Of a stretch of DNA of 64,000 nt, positions 1-9,124 are shown one piece after another. The DNA is from Puccinellia tenuiflora (Eukaryota; Streptophyta; Magnoliopsida; Poales; Poaceae). Where the stretch lies: the NCBI GenBank assembly GCA_012064385.1, contig QRDG01000394.1:835208-899207 (forward strand). The letters are read 5' to 3'. Under the pieces are notes generated by a model. The model was not told the DNA's origin and made no database searches. It worked only from the letters and a program-made list of their open reading frames with translations. The position numbers were made by a program, and so were the translations under genes. The stretch's first letter is position 1; every line of letters starts with the position of its first letter.

Positions 1-766
1 ATCTCTGCAGACAAACGAACGTGAAGAAGTAAACGTCTATATGGGCCGGCCCGCTAAGAAATTATAACGGGCGAGTTAGAGTTAGAGCTCGCAATAAGCG
101 AGAAATAGTGCTCGCGCTCGCCCCCCTGGTGGCGCCGCCCTAATACTGTTAGAAGATTGAGCAGTATACAATTCATTCCTCATTGATTGAAAAGTGTTTT
201 CTCGTAACTTAGCCCTACTGATGGGCCTATTTGCCAGCCCATTTGCTCAAAGTCTTCCCTACGAACGGTCTACCTACATCTCGCCGCCGTGATCGCTCTC
301 GCCTTCTGCGGTTCTGCCTGATGGTCTCGCCCTGACCGCCTCCTAGCTTGTCGACCTAGTCGATGCCGAGCTCGTCGAGCTCGGCCAGCATGCCCATGTC
401 TCTCCCTGTCGTCCATCAATCATCATCAAAATAAGATGATTTTGTTTTGTGCAAAAACAATCTAATACATGTCACCATGAATAAAATATGTTGCTAATTA
501 CTGATGATTTCTTATCCAATCCTGTGACATGAGACATGAACTCGTGCATTCAAAAGCTTCCCAGCATGAAGGAAAGAGGAATTGCCGGCGAGCGGGATCA
601 GGCTCGGTTGGGTTAAAGAAATACAATCTCCCCAAAATATCCTCAGAGCGCGTATACCAAACGTGCAGTACTCGCTGTATTGGTGGCGCAATTCCACCTG
701 TATTGATTCATATGAACCCTTTGGATCTGTGCAAATGGACGACCTGTATCAATTGTAGGGTACCAT
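1..766. other. Low-copy flank without a recognisable gene
   Basis: The stretch contains GC-rich pieces around 90-145 and 250-400 and short open frames on both strands at 512-768. None of their translations resembles a family I know. A minus-strand frame around 360-400 is short and closes quickly. I see no exon/intron pattern or transposon terminus before the LINE target-site duplication at 767. Confidence 0.4.
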
Positions 767-779
767 AAGAGCTCATCTA
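767..779. repeat. LINE target-site duplication, left copy
   Basis: AAGAGCTCATCTA is identical to 4655-4667 and directly abuts the poly-A end of the LINE. Confidence 0.92.
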
Positions 780-914
780 TTTTTATTTTTTTTTGAATTT
801 AAAACAATATATTAAGCTAGCAAGACGCCTCATTAAAAACCTTCCAGTCCCTTTCGGTACCCTGGTAAGGAAAAGAGTGCGTAAAAAACTTGCTGCTTTA
901 AGCATCCAACAAAG

Positions 915-3206
915 TTACATCATTCGGAACACAAAAACAGGAGGGTCATCATGCCACACCACATGATCGACGTCATTATACTTAGCTAAGACGTGAGCTG
1001 CTCTATTAGCCTCCCTAGGACAATGATTAAAGGAGACACGACCAAAGTTATGACATAGGAAAGAGCATTCTTCATATATGGCTGCCGCTACTCCAAGAGA
1101 GTTCCCGCCATTCTGCATGACCTGTATCACCTCCATGCAATCAGATTCCACCAGTACTTTGTTGCAGCCCGCCATATTAGCTAGCAGAAGTCCGTTGCGA
1201 AGGCCATGAGCTTCAGCCGTATATGCATCACCAACGTGTTGGAGCTTCCAACGACCAGCAGAGATAAAGGTACCATGGTGGTCTCGTATAATTGCACCTG
1301 TGCCGCCTGTACCTGAATCAATATCAAAAGCTGCATCAATGTTAAGTTTAACAAGGTCATCCTGAGGTTTCTCCCAGCCATGTCGAACAATTGGACCCGA
1401 GTTTGGAGATTTTGCCCTCTTATAGTTTATAGCCAAAGATAGGATAGCTTGCACAGATTGACCGGGGTCATAAACCTTCTCCCCATGTGTGAATTTACGC
1501 CTCTCCCACCAGGCATACCACACAGCAACAGCAATAAGATCAGACCTCCGAATCTCTACATGAATGGGCACAGCGGCCGAATCAAGTAACAAAGTAGTGA
1601 GAGCTGGTACACCATAAACCTCCTCAAAGCAAGTCCTCTGAACAATATCGAGTAAACCCAGATAGTGCCATATATCTTTAACTCTCGGGCATTGAAAGAA
1701 CGAATGTGTAATACTTTCGCAATCTAGCTGACATAGGGGACATTGGCTTGAGATCTGAATATGGCGGTTTGCAAGAATACCGTTGCAAGGTATTGCTCCC
1801 AAAGACGCTCTCCAGCAATGAATTTTTATCTTTGTAGGGACCTTCAAGGACCAAATAGCTCTCCAGATCGGGTTAGGAGTTGAGGAGTCAAAGAGTCTTG
1901 TTCTCCGAAGCTTTCTCCCATGTTGAAAATCCCACTCTTGATAGTAGCAAGAACGCACTGAAAAAATCCCGTTCTTATTAAAATTCCAGGAAATAAAATC
2001 CTCCATCATCCCCACTGCAAGAGGAATCTTCAGGATCCTTTCGGCGTCAACAGCCCAAAACAACCCCCTAATTAGCTCTTCATCCCAAATACGGTTCTCA
2101 TGGTCAATTAAATCCGACAGTTGTGTATAAACAATATTGCTCCTCCTTGTCATAATCTTCCTATTGGGGCTACTAGGGACCCAACAATCAGACCATATGT
2201 TTATATTTTCACCATTACCAACTCTCCATATATGACCTCTTTTAAAAGTTTGGATTCCTGCCCAAATACTTTGCCATGTAAAGGAACTTCCTTTCTTCAA
2301 TTCACAGTTCAGGAGATCACCAGAAGGGTAGTATTTAGCTCGTAAAACTTGAGCACATAAGGAGTCCGGTTCTGATATTAGTCTCCAAGATTGTTTAGCT
2401 AACATAGCAAGATTAAAGCTCTCAGGATCACGAAAACCCATACCTCCATTTTTCTTCGGAATACACATTTTCCACCATGCAAACCAATGCATATGTTTCT
2501 GTTGATCTTCATCTCCCCACCAGAAACGAGACATAGAGGATATTATCTCTTTAATAATCTGTTTGGGTAGCCTAAAGACAGACATTGCATAAGCAGGAAT
2601 AGCCTGAATAATGGACTTAATGAGTATTTCCCTACCACCATAGGAGAGCATCTTTTCCTTCCAACCACAAAGCATTTGACAAACTCTATCAACAATATAC
2701 TGAAAACAATCAGATCTGTCTACACCCACCATAGGTGGTAAGCCCAAATATTTGTCAGTGATTGCTTCCGTCATGATATTTAAAGTGGTACAGACTTCGA
2801 CTCTAGCATCAACCGTAGTACAAGGGCTAAAGAAAATACTTGATTTTGCTACACTCACCAATTGACCCGAAGCATCACAATAGTCATCAAGAGCACGTTT
2901 CAAACCTTGAGCATTATTACCATCGGCCTTCATTAAAATGAGAGAATCATCCGCAAACAGAAGGTGTGTCACAGAAGGAGCTGCACGGCAAACTTTGACA
3001 CCTTGTAAATTTCCAGTAGCTTCTTCATGAATAATAAGGCTAGTGAGACCTTCTGCGCATAACAGGAACAAATATGGGGATAGAGGGTCCCCTTGCCTAA
3101 GACCTCTAGATGGTTCAATAAAACCAGATAAAGAATTATTTAAACGAACTTTGTACCTGACTGAGGTAACACACTCCATAATAAGAAGAAACCCAGTCGG
3201 AGTCAA
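915..3206 (-). pseudogene. LINE reverse transcriptase C-terminal half, zf-RVT and RNase H
   Basis: This is the longest open segment of the LINE, about 763 codons from its first ATG, although that ATG is internal to the RT domain. It carries the RT strand motif RQGDPLSPYLF and the catalytic LLFADDSLIL near residue 85. A zf-RVT region follows around residues 480-560 (PLCQLDCESITHSFFQCP). A plant RNase H-like domain at the end (NIDAAFD, then TAEAHGL, then LVESDCMEV) shows the D-E-D acidic series. The stop is at 915 and the poly-A tract follows about 120 bases later. RT copies the element's RNA; RNase H removes the RNA strand. Confidence 0.93.
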
Positions 3207-4404
3207 AACCCAGCCGAAGTAAGATTAGCTCGAGAAATTTCCATTCGACCCTATCATATGCCTTGTGCATGTCCAACTTAACAGCACAATTACCCGAAGC
3301 TCCAACTCTCTTATTCTTTATTGCATGATAGCTCTCATAAGCAACCAAGAAATTATCAGTAATAAGCCTCCCAGGGACAAAGACACTTTGCATTGGTGAA
3401 ATCACTTCCGGAAGAATTAATTTAAGTCTAGCAGCTACGAGTTTTGAAATAACTTTGTAAACAACATTACAAAGGCTAATTGGCCGAAATTGAGAAATGT
3501 GCTCAGGGTTGGATACCTTTGGAATTAAAACAATTGTTGTATCATTCCAACTTTCAGGAATTTTTTTGCTGTTTATAGCCAATAGAACCTCATCAGTCAA
3601 GTCTTCCCCAATGACATGCCAAAACCTTTTATAGAAAACTGCATGTAGCCCATCCGGCCCTGGAGCTTTGAGATTACCAATATTGAACAGTGCTTTCTTG
3701 ACTTCTTCCCTCGTGTAAGGAGCTGTAAGGGCTTCGTTCATTGCTTCAGTTACTGCCGGTTGAACCTTAGCAATTGTGTCCGGGTTAGGATCTTGAACCT
3801 CAGCTGTAAACAGAGTGGTAAAATAATCAGTGGCAATACCCTTTAACTGGTCCTCATCCTCGACCCATTGTCCATGGTCATCTTTCAACTTTTTAACATA
3901 ATTCTTTTTCCTGCGTGCTGAAGCAAAATTGTGGAAATAAGAAGTATTTTGATCCCCACTCCGAAGCCAATCAATTCTACCTCGCTGGACCCAATATAAC
4001 TCCTCCTTTTCAAGCAGGTCTTCGATTCTGATCTGGAGGTCGCGTTGCTGGATTAACGCTTCATCAGATAGAGGCCCCGACATCGAATTATTCAGTTGCT
4101 TCTGTAATTCTCGGAGAGTCGTTCGAGGACCTTTCAAAACCTCTCTATCCCAGTCATGAAGCGAGGCATGGATAACACTTGTCTTCTTGGACAAAGAAGC
4201 ACCAGGTAAAAAGTTTGCCTTCTCCCAAGCAGCCTGGACAATAGTGTCGACTGATTCCTCACACAACCATCTAGCCTCAAACCGACGAGGAGCAGGACAT
4301 CTCGTAGCTTGTTGATTAGAGTAGTATTCTGTATCCAACAATATTGGTCGGTGATCAGACTTGTCAAAACTCTCATGAAGGACACCTAGAGAAGGGAACA
4401 TCAA
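3136..4404 (-). pseudogene. LINE endonuclease C-terminus and reverse transcriptase N-terminal half
   Basis: This 422-codon open segment begins with the end of the endonuclease (SDHRPILLD). It then contains a long linker (WLRSGDQNTSYFH) and the first RT blocks (KAPGPDGLHAVFYKRFW, then FRPISLCNVVYK). Next comes the fingers/palm region with the first catalytic-type aspartate context (KLDMHKAYDRVEW). It runs out of frame after DSDWVS. The next RT block continues in a different frame from about 3190, so a one-base indel lies there. Family assignment is secure from the ordered RT motifs; function is lost. Confidence 0.92.
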
Positions 4405-4654
4405 ACTAGCTCCTTCATTGCCGAGACATCTATCCAGTCTTTCTCTTATTCTGCCTCTACGCCAAGTAAAGATATCCCATTATACCCTAGATCTTCTAGA
4501 TCACAAGCATCAATGGCATCTCTGAATAATTGCATGCACCGTTGAGGCCGAATATTACCACCCTCCTTTTCAGTACCAAATAAAATCTCATTAAAATCAC
4601 CTCCAATGATCCATGGTAGATTATTCATACCATGAAGTTGACGCATGACATCCC
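4405..4654 (-). pseudogene. LINE endonuclease fragment (EEP domain), truncated and frameshifted
   Basis: The translation on the minus strand includes PWIIGGDFNEIL, the conserved GDFN block of plant LINE endonucleases (exonuclease-endonuclease-phosphatase fold), followed by an acidic stretch. The catalytic N-terminus is missing because the element is truncated at 4654. The frame ends near 4446, but homologous sequence (an arginine-rich stretch ending in ERLDRCLGN) continues in another frame. This implies a one-base deletion near 4465. The domain's SDHRPI motif lies in the next open segment. In an intact element this domain nicks target DNA. Confidence 0.88.
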
Positions 4655-4667
4655 AAGAGCTCATCTA
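4655..4667. repeat. LINE target-site duplication, right copy
   Basis: AAGAGCTCATCTA is identical to 767-779. The ATG at 4662-4664 that appears to open the endonuclease frame lies in this duplication. It is therefore host sequence and not the element's own start. Confidence 0.92.
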
Positions 4668-5269
4668 GAAAGCACACAGTTGCAACGAAACAACATTAAT
4701 GTGTTTCTGCTCACAATTTGACACTACTTTATGGGCAACCAAACAATGTGGAGAACGTATCAGATCATAATGGATCTGCCGGGCCATCATACGAGAAAAC
4801 ACAAAATCTGCTACATGAACCAAACACACCCTACGACTCGAGAGGCCACAAGATTCCGACTGGGTATCTTTTTTAGCTTCTCTAATCAGGGACAAAAGAA
4901 TCGTGATAATTTTAGCATATGCTTGACTGCAACTCTAACATCGAAAGCCACTAGAAAATTGCATGCATTTCACACTTTCTTGTACAGAAACTTCACGGAA
5001 AGACCAGAGTTTCTGAAAGAAATAAGTAACTGGAAAAGGATGGCCATATGCTGCAAGCCTGTAAAATCCCTAAAGCCTCCAAAAAACATCAATGATTTTT
5101 CATATTTTCCTCGCCAAATCAAAGCATCCAGAGTATACCGAAAAAATTGTAATATTTCATAATCTCCTCCAGAAAACGGACACAGCAGTACACCCCTAAT
5201 CAAGCATGACCTAACAAGAACATGATCTGCATCCTCGCTCCTATCCTTTCCCCATTTCTGACTAAGTAG
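4668..5269. other. Unassigned sequence beside the LINE
   Basis: Before the LINE inserted, this stretch was joined to the sequence ending at 766. Minus-strand open frames at 4665-4895 and 4970-5203 are short and match no family I recognise. They may be 3' flank or intron debris of the ALF4-related pseudogene that starts at 5270, but the intact gene's 3' flank (below 14654) does not visibly match. Confidence 0.3.
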
Positions 5270-6290
5270 GACAAAAAATGGTCTTTGGTGGGATCAGCTG
5301 CTCCGAGCACACCCTTTGCTCACTTCGTTAGTTAATTTCCTGGTCTTGATCCTGTTTGAGTACAGAATTCTCACAAATCAAGCATTTGTCGGTTTCAGTT
5401 TCATTATATATATAATAAGTGTCAATCAGATTTTATATAAAAAGGTTTGACCATCAATATACAGAAGTCATGTGTAGTAGGTATTGATCAGATTATACAT
5501 AATTCTTGAGCATAAAAGGTTTGTAGGTTTGTCCATCATTTATATATAAATAAGATTATATTTGGAAAAATGAAATGGTATGACTATTAATTCATCATGA
5601 AATATACTTCCATACTATAAGACCGTTTCAATTTTGTAAAAACATAATGATAGAAATTGACTGTCCAAGTAGTACATTAGATCATGTCAATCTCCAAAAT
5701 TACCAACATTTGCAATTGGAGGGAGTACCTGATCACTGTGATCCCGAAGACAAATAGGTCCACTTTCCACGTGCTTCCATGTCATCTCCACAAAGCCAAG
5801 GGTCTGAGAGCTCCAAGGTGGCATTGCCCCACCATCTCGCGATTGGTCAGGTTCAACACCATCGTGATAAAATTTCGTGACTCTCAAAACTCCATTCTTC
5901 ACCGGGTATATACAATTGCTGTCTGACAGAACAGAGAAACATTTCAGGATTTCAAAAGGATCAAAATACAAATGAAGCTGAAATCCGCAAGCACACTAAA
6001 ACAACATGTTTGTGATAATCTGTCAACATTGTCCAGAAGAAAATGGTTGAGATGAAGGTAACTGGAAAATATAGGACCATGATTTTTTCATGAGACTTCG
6101 TACTTTTCGCCTACATTCATCTCAAGCATCACTAAGATGGAGCTCTGAAAGCACAATTCACAAGATTACCATTTGAACTGCATATCACATATCAGAGGAC
6201 ATATATTTTTGCTTTTACCGAGGAGGAAAACTAACCTGTAAGATGTCAAACCTCTGAGAGGATGGCAACATTGGAATAAGCAGATAAATT
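5270..6290 (-). pseudogene. Partial ALF4-like gene copy (exon 11, 12 and 14 remnants)
   Basis: Three pieces match exons of the intact ALF4-like gene at 14654-20364, in the same order and on the same strand. 6239-6290 corresponds to exon 11 (PSSQRFDILQ versus PSAQRFDILQ). 5728-5922 corresponds to exon 12, including the conserved PPW and CLRDHSDQ ends. About 5270-5363 corresponds to exon 14 (the CTGATCCCAC stretch encoding LIP). The exon 12 remnant has frame changes and a premature stop relative to the intact gene. Exon 13 is not seen, and a MITE-like sequence sits exactly at the exon 12 donor. Upstream exons are absent, so this is a broken partial duplication about 9 kb from the parent. Confidence 0.85.
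5405..5727 (-). mobile_element. Degenerate Stowaway-like MITE inside the ALF4 pseudogene
   Basis: Read on the minus strand, the sequence after the pseudo-donor is TACTCCCTCC, the typical Stowaway terminus preceded by its TA target. AT-rich interior motifs follow that resemble Triticeae Stowaway elements (a TTTTTACAAAATTG block and a later GGTCAAACC block). The opposite terminal repeat is not recognisable, and the interior seems to contain two related blocks, so the far boundary near 5405 is approximate. Confidence 0.5.
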
Positions 6291-6674
6291 CAACATCATA
6301 AAAGAAGTGCATAGAGTCAAACAAAAAAGAAGAAGGAAACGTCACAGAACATATTGTGCAAATTTCAAATATAATCATTACAGCCATACTTCCTCATCAG
6401 TCAATTATAATATCAAACTACCATGCGAAAATAAGAAGAATGAAGTAACTATCACTACAAATATAATCCGTAAGTTTCTTGTCCTTTTATCTATATACTT
6501 AGATTCAGCAGGTGGACTTTCCCTGACATGGGCAGGTGGCCTTTGCCTAACACGGGACATGGTGCAAAACTGCAAATACCCCAACTGGTCGTCGGATAGC
6601 ATGGGTCCTGGTGACTGCTATAGTGCTATGCAAAGTTGCCAACACATGATTGGTTCCACTGCACTGGTAGCCTT

Positions 6675-6772
6675 AACTTAAATTTAAGGATGTGTAAGTG
6701 GGATAAGTGGATAGTAGAAAAAGTAAAAAAAAAAAAAAAGCTACCATCCCACTTACACGTCCCTACTTAAAC
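6675..6772. mobile_element. Short fold-back element (MITE-like)
   Basis: Near-inverted arms flank an A-rich loop. TTTAAGGATGTGTAAGTGGG on the left pairs with sequence ending CCCACTTACACGTCCCTACT on the right, with a few mismatches. The total is about 98 bp with no coding potential. The termini do not match a superfamily I can name and I could not fix a clear TSD. Confidence 0.5.
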
Positions 6773-9124
6773 CAGTCACCTGCCACGCATTGTGCTTCAG
6801 CTTAACTGGCAAGTGGTAACCGAAATTGAGTATTTAGGAGCCCAGATTACGTTTTGCATGATTATAATGTAAATTAGGTGCAAACAGAGTGCAGCCTGTT
6901 GAGCACAATATTAAAAAATATCAACAGAAAAACATGTCTTCTAAAGATAAGAAAAGATTAACTGCATTAATTCCCAGGGGCATTAGATGCGTGTACTATG
7001 GAAAAAATAAGTCTTTTTCTTCCAAATATTTTTACGAATACGCTTTTTTGACATTCAGGACCATAATTGTGATTTATCTACATAGTAGAACAAATCCAAA
7101 TTGGAAGGGTACGAATTCTCTGGGTCCTTTGGCAGATCCCACATTAGCTCCAAGACGTTGGTCTCAAGTTCGCAGGGCTTTCTCCAGAAATGGGGGCCTA
7201 CGCCCTAGAATCAGAATACACCGTTCCTCTAGAAGCGTTCGCTCTCGATATCCCTTTTGAATTTCAATAGCACGTATTGGTTCTAGACTTCTAGTTCTGG
7301 TTCGTTGCTATGGAGAAGAAGTGGAGTTACACCGGTTCATTGAGATCTACCCCCTTAGCTAGGACGGAGCAATGAAATGAAGATAGAAGGGCAGAGGGCA
7401 GAATCGAGTAGACGAGCCGAGCACTGGCCAAAGGAAGATGTGCCTCTACGTATGGTGTACGTGTGTTTTAGTTATTCTTTTGAGCAAAACGTGTGTTTTA
7501 GTTGGAGGCTAAGGTTAATCGGTCTGCTGGCCGTAGCTTGCCTTGTTTATGCATTGGGCGTGCACATGATCTAGTTGGGCTAGTTCTGTTTTTCAGCTAA
7601 TAGGCTTTGGAAGGATTGAGGGGCCAAATCTACCAGCTAGACTGTTTAGAAAAGGGAGAATTGAAGTTATAGCTAATCAAGGGAAACCAAAAATTTTGGG
7701 GCGCCCCCTAAATCCGCCTCTACACGTTAGACAATGGCCCCAGAACTCAGATTCATCTTCTTCCTTTACCCTCCTTTCCCAGCGAGGCAGCAACACACGA
7801 ACGTATATTCTCCTCAGATACATGGCATATACATATGTAGGATTTGGGGTGCCCTAAAATTCAGGGGCCCTGTGCGGTCGCTCACCTCGCTAAACCCCGT
7901 CGACAGCTCTGCTACTGTTGTCTAAAAATTCGGGACTATTAGATATCCTCTGATGCGTCAAGAAAAAGACAAAGGGGCAGTAACAGCACATAGTTTGCAT
8001 CACCAAGTTTGCGCATGTACTATGTGCACTCAAACAAAAGCATAACTGTTCCTGGTCCAGAAATGCTCATCTAAACACTACAAATTAAACTGATAGCATA
8101 ATCCTAGCAAACGATACAGGTGGCACTGCAGAAAAATGCATTGGTGCACCTGGGTGAACATGCACCAGGTGCTTTTAGCCACTTCCAAGTTTTCAAATAT
8201 TCCGAGAATATTTACACATGTCCTAACTGGATGGAGTGTGGACCTGCAGTTTATTTGCATGATTTACAAAAGAAAACGAATTGAACATTTTTTTAACGAG
8301 TTGAACATATTGTTTTTGTGCTAAACACCCAAAAGGACATATACTTTTGCCCAAATTTGCAGGTCACATCTCTTACACCTATGTACATATACAAAATAAT
8401 TCACAAATGTTACAACATGTACGCAAGATTTTTTAATTATTTTAATTTACACTTTCAAACACATGTCTGTGTGTACACTCTGGTGCATAAAATGGGGTCT
8501 CGGATAAAGGACTTTCGATGTAATGCCAATTCCTATGAAAATGGAGAAGAATTGATGTGTTTAACAGAAGTCCTATAAGTACAGGCTAAGAACTCATTAC
8601 CTTATGTAACTTACAGCTGGTGATGTTCACTTATTTTCTATGCACCAATCATCTGCGTAATGAGCACTCAAGGTATTGCCACTCTCAACCGAAGTCAGCC
8701 TGTGTAAATGGGTACCAGTGAGCAAACATGAGCTCCATATGTTACAGTCTTGTCAATTTAGATAAAGGATCTCTATGTTACCTTGACAGGCAAACAAAAA
8801 ACTACTTAATCAGGTAAGAGTGTATATTTTACCAATTATAAACCTTCAGGGCAATCTGGTGCTTCTGTAGCAGGTTGATAACCAGGTATACTTTACAAAA
8901 AATAAACTTTAAGGGCAACCTGCTGCTGCTGCTGCTGCTGCTGCTGGATAGCTCTTCAAGACAACAGATGATGACGATGAAATGACTTCGGTTTGTTGCT
9001 GGTAGACGGGAAAGTCATATGACCAATGGCAAGTTGAGAGCCAATGTAGTTTCTCTAGTTGGCATTCATGTTTGGATGGGTCCTGTCAGAAAAGCAGTCT
9101 TCCTTATGGTTCTTTCATCACACA
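6773..9124. other. Intergenic region between ALF4 pseudogene and PPR gene
   Basis: No supported gene is present. 7090-7370 has a base composition and phrasing that differs from its surroundings and recalls plant mitochondrial intergenic DNA; this is only an impression. 8130-8500 contains a short palindromic stretch around GGTGCACCTGGGTG and may be an unclassified small transposon. A (TGC)n microsatellite lies at 8921-8946. The sequence just below 9125 should contain the PPR gene's 3' UTR, but I cannot mark a polyadenylation site with confidence. Confidence 0.35.
8921..8946. repeat. (TGC)n microsatellite
   Basis: About 8.7 perfect TGC units, immediately downstream (in gene sense) of the PPR coding region and possibly within its 3' UTR. 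Confidence 0.9.

Larger units (their letters stand above)
780..4654 (-). mobile_element. 5'-truncated LINE (plant L1-type non-LTR retrotransposon)
   Basis: A minus-strand non-LTR retrotransposon. Its 3' end is marked by a poly-A tract, seen as T-rich sequence at 780-794 on the plus strand. Its 5' end stops abruptly inside the endonuclease domain at 4654. The same 13 bases, AAGAGCTCATCTA, lie at 767-779 and 4655-4667. That is the variable-length duplication expected from target-primed reverse transcription. Domains in coding order are endonuclease, reverse transcriptase, a zf-RVT zinc-binding region and RNase H. ORF1 is absent because of the truncation. At least two single-base frameshifts make the element non-functional. 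Confidence 0.93.
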
